Positions 21,000 through 33,226 of a stretch of 64,000 nt of DNA are shown here, piece by piece. Under the pieces are notes generated by a model. It ran no database searches. It had not been told where the DNA came from and saw only the letters and a list, made by a program, of their open reading frames with translations. This DNA comes from Pseudofabraea citricarpa. Its lineage: Eukaryota; Ascomycota; Leotiomycetes; Helotiales; Dermateaceae. A program made the position numbers and the translations under genes. How positions within the stretch are numbered: position 1 is the stretch's first letter; the number at the start of each line of letters is the position of its first letter. Location: assembly GCA_029641185.1 (NCBI GenBank), contig JAPWGK010000024.1, forward strand, positions 62,001 through 126,000, in the 5' to 3' direction.

Positions 21000-22716
21000 T
21001 TACCTTACAACCTGGAAGTTCTTGATGGCTGTTTCCAACGCATTTAAGTCACGCGGGATGAAAGCGACTTTATACCTGTGCGGCATGGCAACTAAACTCG
21101 TGGGATCTGAGTTTCCTGACAGTGGGTGAGGGTCCACGTCATCGTGCTTTCGAATCTCGAAGGCATTAAGCATCCTCATGAAGACGATGTACATCTCACG
21201 GTTTGCAAGAAGTGACCCAGCGCACATCCTGTATCCCATTCCGTACGTCAACATTGGTGCATCGGGCTTCTCGAGCCATCTTTCAGGCCGGAATTCGTTG
21301 GGATCATCCCAGACTTCGCTGTCTGCTTTCGTCAGCCTGTGTATGGGTGTGTCTCTCTACCACCCGAACTTACCCATGTTGCACGCCCACGCATTTAGAA
21401 AATAGACCGTGCCTGCTGGGATTCGCACTCCCTCGTAGACTATGTCTTTGATTGAGACACGAGGTAGCGCCAGCCGAAGTACCGTAAAATATCTATGGCA
21501 ATTAGATTCTGCCAAAATTACTTCATCAGGTGGACTTACCTCAGGCATTCACGCACAAGGGCTACAACATACTGGCACTTCTGATCATCCATGGCATCGC
21601 AAAGTGGTAGCTCAACAGGATAAAGCTCCGCAATCTCTTTCCACGCTTTCTGCTGGATATCTGGTCGCTGCGCCAGTAATGCAATGCTCCACTGGAGAAG
21701 AGTGGTTATTGTATCTAAGCCACCAGAGAGCATTGTAAGGCTGATAGAAGTAAGTTCTTCATTATTCAAGTTTGCTTCATCATCGAGAATGACATTGGCC
21801 TGGATACAAGGCTTATGAGTTCCTTTCTCCATGCGGTCTGCCAAGCCTTTGTTTAAGTACTTCAAGTAGACATCTCGACGAGCTCTCATCTCGCGTGCCT
21901 TTTTGGAGCCGAAATTGAAAGGATTGAGTCGCAGCAATGGTATGTAATCTTGTAGGTTTCCTGTGGTGCTTCGAAAACGGCTTACTTCTTCCTCGACATG
22001 GGTGATCTCTGCGAACAGCTCGTCTTCTTGACTATCCATCCGGACACCCCAGTTCAAGGTGAGTGCCAGGCTTAGACTGAGCCGCTGAATCATAGGCATC
22101 GGATCAACGGGCACAGTCCCTGCTTCTCCATATTTGAGCAGTTCGACGAGGAAGTCCTTGCTCTCTAGGTCTAAGTGAGGTATGTATGTTTGTACGGAAG
22201 GTCGGTTCAAGGCTGAAGCTGCCCCCTTTCTTCTGCGCTTCAACGACTCGCTGTAAGGGGACGTGCCAATTGTGGTTCCAGCAGTGTTGGAGAGAACCTA
22301 TTCTATCAGCACTCAAACTCGCCCTCGCAACGACGCCGGCTACTAACCTTGTGGAAAGTATAAAACTCTGGTCTTGAGCTCAGGGCTTGCGCATGGTGTC
22401 CAAAGAGTATCTTTGCAGAAGCTGCAGTATTTACAACTACCACTGGGATATTCCCGAGTTGAATTTGATAGACGCCGCCGTACGTTCTCGCCCATTGCCT
22501 GTATTTCTCTGCGGCGTTCACTCGAATTTGCCAGAGGTTTCCAATCAAAGGAAGTCCCGATGGTCCTCTTAGACCCGGTACTCTTGCGCTCCGCCTCGAA
22601 AACTCATTACACAAGATATACAGAAATGGACTCGCCACAAGTAGGAGGACAACAGATGGCAGAGGGTGATCCTGAACGAGCCTCTGAAGTACGTCGATGA
22701 TGCTCGAGATTGCCAT
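21000..22716 (-). CDS. Cytochrome P450, CYP504 (phenylacetate hydroxylase) type
   Basis: Microsomal monooxygenase resembling fungal CYP504, which hydroxylates phenylacetate or 3-hydroxyphenylacetate on the way to homogentisate. An N-terminal anchor helix (PSVVLLLVASPFLYILC) is followed by PGLRGPSGLPLIGNLW. The I-helix region reads MLSGGLDTITTLLQWSIAL, in place of the usual AGxDT. The ExxR motif lies in a segment read as RECLR and YFTVLRLALPR. FRPERW is present, and the heme loop TYGMGYRMCAG has the Cys ligand. Four exons join in frame, with introns near 22310-22359, 21490-21537 and 21312-21371. ATG 22716 starts the anchor. No other pathway genes lie adjacent. Confidence 0.85.
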
Positions 22717-22997
22717 GTTGATCTGGCGAAGAGAATTCAAGATAGGGGTAAAATATACAACTTCCGGTGTTGAAAATGCCAACCCATGGGTATATATGCA
22801 CACATGCTCCCGGAAACCCTCCGCTTGTCAGGAGTTTTATATCTCTCGCAGGCTTCTGAGGTTGAAAATGCGATGGAGATACCCCAGATGCGGGGAACGG
22901 GTGGGGATTAGAGTTGCGGAATGGTGTAACGGAACGATTCCACACTACTGCTCGGCACTTGTTCTTGTACGGACTTTCTGTGTCTTTTCCGCACCGC

Positions 22998-23090
22998 GAG
23001 CCTAGGTACCTGGGTAAAATTGTTCGTTCTTCAGAGCAGAGGTACCTTGAGGTAACATGTCGGCAATAAATACATACCTACCTAGGTACC
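22998..23090. repeat. Cluster of CCTAGGTACC-type palindromic motifs
   Basis: Two copies of CCTAGGTACC (near 23001 and 23080), with partial copies AGGTACC and TACCTACC between, about 300-370 bp upstream of the P450 start. Confidence 0.6.
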
Positions 23091-24082
23091 GAGGGATGTT
23101 CTTTGTCACCTCATAGCAGTTTCGCCAAAATGTTCCAGTTTTGAGACGCTCCCTTCCGCTCTAAGTGTCGATCCGACCCGATCCAGATACAGCTTTCCTC
23201 AATATTACAAGCTCCGGCCTTTCCTATCATCCCGGGATTTCCGCCGCAGATTAACGCAGGAAATTCTTGGTCTTTTACTTTAAGCGAGCAAGCTTTTTAT
23301 GACTTGTTGAAAAATCTGTTACTGATATCGCGATTTCATTTTATTTACAACCTGGAATCGTGAGTCTTGGTTCGTTTTAATACTTAACAGAATAATAATA
23401 GACCTGGGGGTAAAAGCACATCAGAAAACGTCCTGGCTCTGATCAGAACAAGGCGAGGCGCATGTATCTGACGTGAGATGACAGTAACTATTCCAACACT
23501 TTTGATTGGATAGAATTATTGTGCTTGGATTAATATAAACCCGGTGAAGCACCACATACATACAATCTTGTTCTCTCCATCATATTGTGCACCTTCTTAC
23601 AGATATTCGCAATCCATTCTGTGTATCATACGCAAACCTGCTATATCTCCAACACAAAGCAAAAAGAAGAGTTTGCTCTCTTCTTTTGTAGCGCCACTCA
23701 CTCTCACCTATAGTTCTCGACACAGCAGCGCCTAGCTTCGACGATTCCCGTAGATGTTCGACAGAACACGGCAGCTGGTCTGCAACTACAGTAATACACT
23801 CCTTGGATAAGGCTTCACAGCAGCTCGGGATTAGCTTCGGGATCAGCCTCGAACTCGACAAATGCCGAAAGTGGATGGAAGGCCATCTTTGCCTCAGCTG
23901 ATGCTATACACATTTACACAATCATGGTGTATGGCGGTACGGGGATGGTTACTTGAATAACGTAGGAGATCAACAATAATGGAATCCCTGCGGTTATAAG
24001 CTCGCTGGCATGTTTGCATGTTTGCTTCGGGATGTCATCCATAAGGTTGTCCTGGGCGCAAGGCTGTCATCACGTGCTGTGA

Positions 24083-24089
24083 TGAGTCA
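24083..24089 (+). promoter_or_regulatory. Gcn4/CpcA-type site TGAGTCA
   Basis: Exact match to the TGASTCA consensus of Gcn4/CpcA, 83 bp upstream of the HOM2 start codon, where cross-pathway control of amino-acid synthesis would act. An E-box CACGTG sits just before it at 24072. Confidence 0.6.
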
Positions 24090-24165
24090 TCTCTCTGCCC
24101 CTCATATATATCCTGGTCGTTTTTCCTGTCCGATCAGGCCCCGAACCCTACCTACCCACTACAAG

Positions 24166-25466
24166 ATGTCTGCCAGTTTTCCTACCAAGAAGTGCGGTTC
24201 GTAAAGCCAATCCAAAAGAATACACGCAATTTAATTGTGCAATTGTCTTTTCTTGAAAGAATACTCGGTAGCTAACAAGCCCATAGGTGTGCTTGGCTGC
24301 ACAGGCTCTGTTGGCCAACGATTTATCCTACTCCTCGCTCAACATCCTCACTTTGTCCTGCATGCTGTTGGCGCATCCTCCAGGTCTGCGGGCAAAACAT
24401 ACAAAGAGGCGGTAAAATGGAAGCAAGCTTTTCCTATGGGCAAGCATGTCGAGGACCTAGTTGTCAGGGAATGCAAAGCTAGCGAATTTGCCGATTGTGA
24501 TATTGTCTTCAGTGGTCTGGATGCTGATGTTGCTGGTGAAATTGGTATGCCTATCCATCTCTGGCTTTGGTGCGCAGGTTGTTTCTAGGTATCTTGCTAA
24601 CTCAATTGCTAGAAATGGAATTCCTCAAGGCGGAATTGGCCGTTTTCTCCAATGCAAAGAACTATCGCCGAGATCCTCTTGTTCCCCTCGTCGTTCCTAC
24701 TGTCAACCTTTCCCATTTCGACGTCATTCCACATCAGCGAAAACAGCACGGGCTCAAGAAAGGGTTCCTTGTGTGCAACTCGAATTGTGCAGTCATTGGA
24801 ATAGTCATTCCATTTGCAGCCATTCAAAAAGAGTTCGGACCAGTTGACCAAGTTTCTGTTGTAACAATGCAGGCTGTGTCAGGAGCTGGCTATCCCGGTG
24901 TTAGCAGTATGGATATTTTGGACAATGTAGTGCCATTCATCTCTGGCGAGGAGGACAAACTCGAGACGGAGGCGCAGAAGATCCTTGGAAGCGTCAATGG
25001 TGAGGTTACAGGTTTCCAAGATCAGTCAGACTTGAAGATTTCGGCTGCTTGCAATCGAGTCGCAGTTCTTGACGGGCACATGGCTTGTGTCTCGCTGAGA
25101 TTCAAAAACAAGCCAGCACCATCAGCAGAGCAGGTTAAGAAAGCCATGAGAGAATATGTGAGCGAGGCACAAACCCTGGGGTGTCCCTCAGCACCTCAGC
25201 CATCGATTCTGGTCATGGACGAAGCAGATCGACCACAACCAAGACTAGACAGAAATACCCAGAATGGATACACTGTCAGCGTTGGAAGAGTGAGAGAGGA
25301 TGATAGTGGAATCTTTGACCTCAAATTTGTTGCTCTTAGCCACAATAGTAAGTTTATGTTTACTTTCCAAGAAGAACACAGCTAACTTGAATTTGTAGCT
25401 GTCATTGGTGCTGCTGGATCCTCTATACTGAATGCTGAGGCTGCAGTTCTGAAGGGATATATTTAA
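24166..25466 (+). CDS. HOM2: Aspartate-semialdehyde dehydrogenase
   Basis: NADPH-dependent enzyme turning aspartyl-4-phosphate into aspartate semialdehyde, the branch to threonine, methionine and isoleucine. Four exons (24166-24196, 24287-24544, 24613-25347, 25399-25466) give 363 residues. The nucleotide-binding loop is [13 protein letters not shown]. The catalytic Cys is in [23 protein letters not shown] and [11 protein letters not shown] fit the family. The C-terminus [20 protein letters not shown] is restored by the last intron. The first donor, GTTCGT, is weak but gives the right frame. Cytosolic. Confidence 0.95.
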
Positions 25467-26257
25467 CCTAGATATTAGATAGTAGCGTCAGTATATACAA
25501 AATGAATAAAACGTGGCCAAATACTAATCACAAACTAATGTCATCTATGAGCTTTTTGTCCCGCCGGAAGCGGCGCACTATTTTCCGGTCATCACATCTC
25601 ATCTCCCGTCCGGACGGTACCATCGCCATATCACGTGGGGTATGCCTGTGCATCGTGAGACAAATCGATGAGCGCAAGGATTGGTAGTAACGACTCGTAT
25701 TCCGGAGCCAACCTCCGTGCTGGGTGTATTAGGGATTTGGTATGGCGATGCGAGCCCGTCTCAACAGGACAGAATCTGCATAATACATCCAATCCCTCCA
25801 ATCTGTCCAAAACATAACCCCAAGAAGAATTCTCTAAGATCTTGCAGGGCAGGAGATCTCCCTTGCAACATATGCTAGCCATGTGTAATTGTGAGATACC
25901 AGGTGACGGCAGCAGCTCGATTCTCCTTTAGCGAGCAACGGTGCAGAATACACAGGAAGGTCTCTCTGTCACGATCAAAATCAACGAGCATGCCGTTCCA
26001 AAGTTCTGTACTATCATTCCTTGAAACTAAATCATTTGAGCTAGAACAGCATAAAATAATGCTTTCCAATGGTCTAAAATGTAGGGCGTGGTCAAAGCGC
26101 CAAAAGTTGCCTCGGAATCGTCATAGGCGTACCTACTTCCTCTAATATAGAAGCATGCGACAGATCGCGACTCAACCCCTGGCTATGGTTTCCTTCCAAG
26201 GTTGTGAACGCTTGCTGAAGAAACATCACCCACAGCCTCGTGAAAGGGCGAGCAGCC
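25467..26257. other. Intergenic between HOM2 and histidine kinase
   Basis: Carries the HOM2 3' UTR and the kinase promoter. No gene, repeat or clear site recognised in these 791 bp. Confidence 0.4.
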
Positions 26258-29200
26258 ATGGATCATGATGGGGAGTTGCGCGAACTGAGCTGGCAGTGGA
26301 ATTACTGGATGATATGTGCCGCTATGGCAATGTCATTCTTAGGCACCTTCACAACTACACAGGTGTAAGAATTCCCATTACTCCTCCATGCATAGCTAAT
26401 GGAGATACTGCAGTATGATCCAGGCCCGGGCGAGCTCGACCTTCGTCAACGTACTTAGCTGGATTACGATTGCGAGTGTTGCATTCGGTTTCTGCTCATC
26501 CTGGAGCCTTCACTTCGTAGCAATGCTAGCCTGCGAGCTCGACCTACCCATTGACCTCGATATTGGCTTGACGGTTCTCACTGCAATTCTCGCTGTCACA
26601 TTCACATTTGCTGGTCTGGGGCTCGACCTGTTATTGAAAAGCTACAAACTCATGGGCCATAGCCCATTCGATAGTTCTATGCAGGGCTCTGATATTGATC
26701 CTGGTGAAGGCCGGAAGGTCACCGATGGCGCCCATCTTCCACTTCTTGGAGCTTTGATGGAGGCTGATCATACATATCCATATCGCGATCCTGACTCCCT
26801 CCATCACGCGCAATCGGCGTTGACATCTGATACAGGTGGCCAGGCAATGTTCGCGAATGGTCATGAACCCGAGGCTCTACATGAGTCCGCGTCAAGCCCT
26901 CTCTTGGTTGAAGCTATCTCTGCGCATAGCCGACACAATGATATCGAAGAAATACATGTTGTCGGACGGCCCAGTGAGGAGCAGCTCACACCAGCGAGAA
27001 GGATGTCCTATAATTCTGATGAAATTGGCCAATTCATGGATTCAACCTACCAACCAATCGTGCATGACAATAATGCATTGGTAGCGACTTACCGAGGTCT
27101 CTACAATGGATTCAATAGGAAGCATGTCTGGCGAGGCTTGGTTTGGTCGCTCTCACTTTGGTGCATGCACTATGGTGGACTGCTTGCAATGCGTATTCCT
27201 AACGGTTATATTACTTTCAAGCCATTCTACGTTGTCTTAGCAGAGATTATTAGTTGGGTCGTCTGCATTGTCGGATCTATTTTCATGGAGCACATTGAGC
27301 CATTCTTAAGCCAACAGGTCCTCTTTTCAGGTGTAGCTACGCTAGGTATCGCTGCGATGCATTTCACAGGTTGTCCTTTCTATTCGGGCTGTCTGTAACG
27401 AGTATTGTTAACCATGTTGTAGGCATGCGATCAGCAACCTTTTACTCACACCTGCCGCCTTCAAACGTCATAGGGTACCCTCCTCAACTGCCTATAGCCA
27501 TCGTAGCCATCGCTATCACGACGTGTATGTTAGCAAATGGCCTGCTTGCCCATGTAGCGACCATGTCGCGAAACAAATTGGCTGAAATGATGTTTACACG
27601 ACGCAAGTTATGGAGCACGATCGCACAAAAAGAGGCTGCTGAGGCAAATGCGGCAGCAAGGAGTACTTTCATCGCGTCAGCATCGCATGAAATTCGGACA
27701 CCACTTCATCAACTACAAGGATACACCGATCTTCTCTCTCAAAATGAATTATGTGATGATAGTCGTGAACTACTTCAGTCAATTCAACTTGCTACTAGAA
27801 CATTGTCATTGAGTATTCTATCCCGTCTGTTTATATTACATTTTCTTACATTTATAGTAACGAACAACGTCCTTGACTGGTCGAAGCTCGAAAGCAATAC
27901 AGACGCTATGTGCCGTTCTGTACCTCTTGATATCAGATCTGTTTGTGAGTCCATACTTGTGCTTCTACCACACCATAGATTGGACGATGCCGAGGTCAAC
28001 ATCATGCTTGCCATAGCTCCCAGTGTTCCAGAGACCCTCCTCCTTGACGAGACATATATCAACAGGATATTGATGAATCTTCTTTCTAATTCCTTGAAGT
28101 TCACAAGATCCGGCTATGTCATCCTTTCCTTTGAGGTCCAAGCCCATTCTCTCGTAGTGAAAGTTAGCGACTCTGGTTCGGGTATTCCATCTTCATTTCT
28201 CCCCAGATTATTTGATTCATTCACTCAGGCACAAACTCGAGGTTCACAGCGAGGTACAGGTCTTGGTCTCAACATTGTGAAGAAGCTTTTAAGTAAGATG
28301 GATGGCACCATTCAAGTGAAAAGTCAATACGGGGCAGACCCGTCAGGGACAACGTTCACGATCAGACTTCCTCTCGAAGCTTGTAGACCGCAACATTGCC
28401 TTCCAGGAATTGGTGTGGACATTCCAACAGTTGTTTTACTGCATTATATCGAGGGCCGCACTTTGGAGGGGCTGGAATCGTCCTGGGAGCTTTCGGGTTA
28501 CCGCGTGGCCATTGCTAGAAGTCATCTGGAACTTCCAAACATGGTCTTTAAGTATATTTGGGTAGAGGCAGATTCTTTGGAGGAAAATCCAGAGTCCCTA
28601 CGTTACTTAGTTGAGCATGACGAATGGATTGTTCTGGTTCCGTACGTACAGCAAGCTATCTTAAAACGTTTATGCGGCCTATTGTCAGCACCGCATTTGG
28701 TACCGATATCAAGACCACTGGTGTGGCATACATTCGAGGAGAAAGTAGCAAACGCAAAGCAAGCGCTTTTAAGACACAAATCACTTCCAAAATTGAAACC
28801 TGTTATAATCGCTCCCAGCGCTGGTTCTGACAACGACGAGAGCAACCTGTATTCGATTAAACCTCGGCCTTCGGAAGCCATTAGTGTTTTGTTGGTTGAA
28901 GATAACCCAGTGAGCATCTATCCATGCTATCTACATTGATTTACTAATTTATTGCTAGATTAACCTAAAGCTAGGTATGCGCATGCTCACAACCTTGGGC
29001 TATTCGGTTCTTGTGGCTAGAGATGGGGAAGAGGGTCTCCAGCAGATCTTGAAGCATGACGCTACAATAGATGTGATTTTGATGGACCAGTCTATGCCGA
29101 TGAAGGACGGTGTAACAGCGACCAGAGAGATCCGCGAGTTAGAGGGTGCAGGCACATTGTCAAAACGGCACACCATTATTGCCTGCACAGCAGTTGTTGA

Positions 29201-29312
29201 TACTGATTCGCGGGCTCTATTTCGAGAAGCTGGCGCCGACGAGTTCCTAGCGAAGCCTCTATCACTGACAATATTGGATCAGACGCTGTTGGCCATTTTA
29301 CGGAATCAATAA
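26258..29312 (+). CDS. MHYT-domain hybrid histidine kinase
   Basis: Membrane sensor kinase with its own receiver. Five exons (26258-26364, 26414-27369, 27423-27812, 27858-28909, 28959-29312) give 952 residues. The N-terminal MHYT-type membrane module has three motifs: WSLHFVAM, CMHYGGLLAM and AMHFTGM, the last one restored by splicing. A long hydrophilic loop (about residues 110-240) splits the module. The phospho-accepting His is in SASHEIRTPLH (near residue 443). The ATPase domain shows NLLSNSLKFT, DSGSGIPSSF and GTGLGLNIVKKL. The receiver shows VEDNPINLKLG and acceptor Asp in VILMDQSMPMKDG (near residue 877), with a Lys in LAKPLSL. MHYT is proposed to sense oxygen, CO or NO through copper. 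Output through a phosphotransfer protein to the stress MAPK route is inferred. Confidence 0.9.
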
Positions 29313-30171
29313 CATGCGCTTGCGATGTTTTAATGGTATCTCCTTGTGTGTCAAAGGCGACGCAACGGAACCCGAACGAATCTCTTTGCATCCGACAAAA
29401 ATCGGGCCGATGTTAGGCTAGCACATGGTATGAGATGTGATAACAATCACCACCAGTAACACAACAGCATGCTCGCCATCTTGCATTTCAGCTGGCATTG
29501 TTTATTTTGATGGCTGGGATCTGTCACCTGGAAACTTTATATACTTTAGATGGGTTTGGCGTTATGGCTTGTGTCCTATTTCTTTCTAGAACCAAAGGGA
29601 ATCTTCATCTTCTACTGCCAGCCAACTATACTCTCAACCTATGACTCGCGGTGCTATTCTTTTTATATCACGTGAGTCAACTCTCACCGTAACTTGATGA
29701 ATTACACGGTGGGGCTGAGGCTTGCATAATGGAGATATGGCAGTTGAACAGTTTGATTAGGTGAGAGAAGAGAGTTGTTGAACTTAATTTCCTTGTTTCT
29801 TTCCTCCGCTGCCAAATTTAACAGTTTTTGAGTTTCGACTTCGGTATGGCCGAACTTGAATGAATAGAAACCCTATGAAAGGAAGGGGGAAAGAGTTGGG
29901 AAAGAGTTGAGTTTGAACGGGCAATAGTCTCGCTCTCAACACCCACCCCCACATACTTGGACATGATCACTTTCACTTTTCCTTTTACTTTCCAACCCAT
30001 CACAGACAAGACTGGACTATTCTCCTTCAGACAAAGCTCGCGGGAGCCATTCGTTCTTGAGCCAACAACCATAGCTCACGGGAAGCCAAGCCAAAAGCCA
30101 AAAGCCATCCATCCATCATTCGTTCACCCCAAGCATGATCAGTAACCATGAGATCCACTGGAACGAACCTA

Positions 30172-30191
30172 GAACGAACGAACGAACGAAC
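30172..30191 (+). repeat. GAAC x5 microsatellite
   Basis: Five perfect units of GAAC directly read, within the long upstream region of the velvet gene. Confidence 0.9.
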
Positions 30192-32156
30192 TATGAGATA
30201 TGTGTGGCTGTTGTGGCGTCCCAACCGCCTCAGCCACCACGGCATATCAGCCTGCTATTATCACCAGTTCGTGCGGCTTCATTCTTCCTGCTTCGTGCTT
30301 CCTTCTTCCTTCTTCCTTCTTCCCGCATCACAAACATCACCTAACCTATATCCGACAGCCCATGTTTTTTGATGAGTCCTATGCAACGTCGATGCGAAGG
30401 ATCAGTCAGCCAGGAGATGGGGATCGAGCACAAACGCTTTCTATTTCCCGCTCACAGAAGCAAATACATACACAGGCTGTACTCTCGCCTTGTGCAGGCG
30501 GAATCTTTTTTCTTTACATCATGCAGGGCCGCGGCCCTCTTCACCCCCTTCACCGTACGTAGTACCCACAACCATGTCAGCGTCAGCGTCACAGGCGCAC
30601 AGGCGACGCTGCAGCAGTCTCCGAGATCTTGACATGGGTGTCACAGATCTTCCCGGAACCTTGATCTGAGACCGGGAAGCTGGGCCCAGTCCAGTGTAGA
30701 TTTAAAGCCCTGCACATCACGTATCACGCATCGCGCCGCAGACTCAGATATGAGGCTTTTTCTTTTCTTTCTGTGCTACTCATCTTACTGCTTTTTTCCC
30801 TTGCTACCTGCCGATGTGCCCTGGTTGATTCGTAACCTTATTCTCACACGGTTCCAAGAGTCGCTCGGCTATAGACGCACATGACTTGGGCACATTTGAC
30901 CGCCAAATGCCAGTTAAATTGGCTATTTGTTAGGTAATTATTATTGTTGATGGGCCAGGTTTCTTATTTTATTTATATACATCTTCCTGCTACGGTGAAG
31001 GCGTTGTATAAAGATTTCTGTTGCTTGGAAGGGGCTACGAGTATTGAGGACACGGCAAGCCTTCAGATTTAGACAAGTCGAGACGAAGCTCTTAGACGAG
31101 GAGTTACTACAATTCCCGAAAGCACAAGTTAACGACGCTTGGAAATGTTGGGATAATTGGTCGGCGGAGATCATGCCAGCCTTAAGAGTAACATTGTTTT
31201 AAGGTTATAATTTGGGATCACTATATAAGCTCAATATCCAATATTATATTACAAAAGCTCTCATTCACACTTTTTTTTACAGCCGCGCGCAAGACCGGCC
31301 CTCTGCCATCGGACTTAACTGCCTGATACGTCTTAGGAGGCATAAGAGCCAGTCAAGCTACTTGGCGGTTCTTGAAGCCTTTTGCTAGGCACGACCTCCC
31401 TTGCTTGTTGATGTTCAGCCAGCCGCGATCACTGTACGCAAGAGCGAAATCAGTCAAGGTTGTTGAGGTCGATGGCATATGGGACGTTCTCAATTTCAGG
31501 TTACTTATTCACCTTCATTCAGCGTGAAACGTTTATCAGACGACATGCGCTTGTTGAACCTCGGCTTGTTGGTGATGGGCAACATCCGCATCACACGGTA
31601 CGGTACCAGCAGCATGCGGTACACGTGATACAGGATCAGGTATCCTTGGGGTTGGGAATATTAATTTAAAAAGCGCTTCCTCATTAGCTACGCATAACAG
31701 ATCGACGGTAACACCAGGCTGCAGAGTGTGTTGTCGGGCTCGAGGCTTGCAACTGACAATATTCTCGGGTTTCTAGAAATATCCCCGTTGGACAGCAGGC
31801 TGGGCTCTGTTGAAAGAGAGCCCCATTCCAAATATTGGTTCATGTACATTGTGCCACCAACACCACCACCACCACGACGACCAGTGCGCGATGCGAGGCT
31901 GAAATGTGATAGCTCTGATCAAGGACCCTGCAGCTATGGCCCGTCCACGATTCGCGCACCCAACTGCACTCGCCTGGCTCCCGGTCGTCATCGGTCCAGA
32001 TCTGTCGAGATCTGGTGGTACTGCTCTGTCGTGTCGTTCGGACTCCGGAGGAAGCAGTCCTTGTCGACACCCACTCTCACGCACATATGAACACATACAC
32101 ATACACACACCTTCTCCTGCTGACTGCGGCTGAAGGGGAGACGGAAGGCTCGCCCA

Positions 32157-32198
32157 GTTCAATGTTCAATGCTGTTCAATGTACAGTGTTCAATGTAC
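32157..32198 (+). repeat. Four direct copies of TTCAATG
   Basis: TTCAATG occurs at 32158, 32165, 32175 and 32189. The last two lie in a longer duplicated unit, GTTCAATGTACA. Possibly a regulator binding array about 1 kb upstream of the velvet gene. Confidence 0.7.
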
Positions 32199-32817
32199 AA
32201 GCCGACGACGTAGCTCTCTCGCAAGGGGCCCTCCCTTCACCAGGTGCCAGTGTACCATCCGCCCATTGCATTGCATGTCGAGCAATCAAGCAATGAAGCC
32301 ACCATGAGCAGATGCTACCCACCAGATGGTTCATCTTGAAGCAGGAGCCCAAGCTAGCGGCTTGACCTTGGACAGGGTGTGGATAGTGGATACCCAACTG
32401 CTTTTTGGGGCTGTCATACTGTTATCAAGCTCCTTCAGGCACCATCATCATGACCCTTACCTGCCTTGCGCGGCCCTCATCCCAATCCCATGGCCGAGGG
32501 TGAGCCATACGGAAGTACCCCCGGGTCTCAGATGGCATCCGCGGGTTGCAGATTGACGAAATCCTGCCTTGGGCTGATGATGCTATGGAATATTCTTAAC
32601 TTTCCGAGAGGTACAAGCTCAGGCTGATCATCTGCGCCGCGGATCATTTCGTCCAGCCGGGTCTCATACCTTCTTTGGTGGTGGGGGGAGGACGAGAGTT
32701 GTTTCCTTATTCTTCATCTATCGCAAAGCCTGCTGAGGTGAGGTGAGGTGGAGAGAGTGTTGGGGCCATTCCAATGAGACTCGCAGCTTGCTCTGAACTA
32801 GGCCCTGAGCCAAAGTG

Positions 32818-32824
32818 TATAAAA
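32818..32824 (+). promoter_or_regulatory. TATA-like element of the velvet gene
   Basis: TATAAAA about 190 bp before the predicted 5'-UTR intron. Position is consistent with transcription starting near 32850. Inference only. Confidence 0.35.
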
Positions 32825-33011
32825 CGGTGCTCATGGTCTTCGTGGAAAGTGCAAGTGCCAGTAGTTAGACAGCAGCTTCAGTCATTCCTCCATCTCAATT
32901 GTCCGCAAAGAAAAGAAAAGAAAAGAAAGCAGAAGATTCCGGTTTCAAGCTCCAAACTTTGAGTTCTGAGCAAAGAGTCAATCAGACTTGTATCCCAATC
33001 TCCAAAGCCTA

Positions 33012-33184
33012 GTGAGTCAGTTTCACCATCTCTAAGGTGTGTACTTGACATACACTCTCGTCACTCTTGTACTATTGGTACCACCATCTCAAGTCTATAA
33101 ACATTGCGTGCCAGCAAGGTTCAGCCTAGAATCTGAATGGATCATAGCAAGATGTCAAGATCATACAGCTAACAACTTAATCAG
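33012..33184 (+). other. Predicted 5'-UTR intron of the velvet gene
   Basis: GTGAGT donor, branch sequence GCTAAC and acceptor TTAATCAG 17 bases on make a strong intron of 173 bp, ending 42 bp before the ATG. No start codon in frame was found before it, so it is placed in the leader. Confidence 0.5.
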
Positions 33185-33226
33185 ATCTCCAAGTCTTCCT
33201 CACCGAAACATCACTCTAAACTCAAT

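Larger units (their letters stand above)
22717..24165. other. Divergent promoter region P450 / HOM2
   Basis: A 1.45-kb stretch between divergent genes. Near 22990-23090 there are repeated CCTAGGTACC-type palindromes. Near HOM2 there is a TGAGTCA site. No gene seen. Confidence 0.45.
29313..33226. other. 3.9-kb gene-free region before the velvet gene
   Basis: No convincing gene on either strand. It contains short repeats (GAAC x5 at 30172-30191, CTTCC runs near 30296-30325, CAC runs near 31856-31874, AC-rich near 32090-32112) and TTCAATG repeats. A TATA-like TATAAAA lies at about 32818. The size suggests a large regulatory region. Confidence 0.5.

Noticed and set aside
29818..32556. Many short frames in the region before the velvet gene
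   Set aside because: All short, simple-sequence driven and overlapping on both strands.
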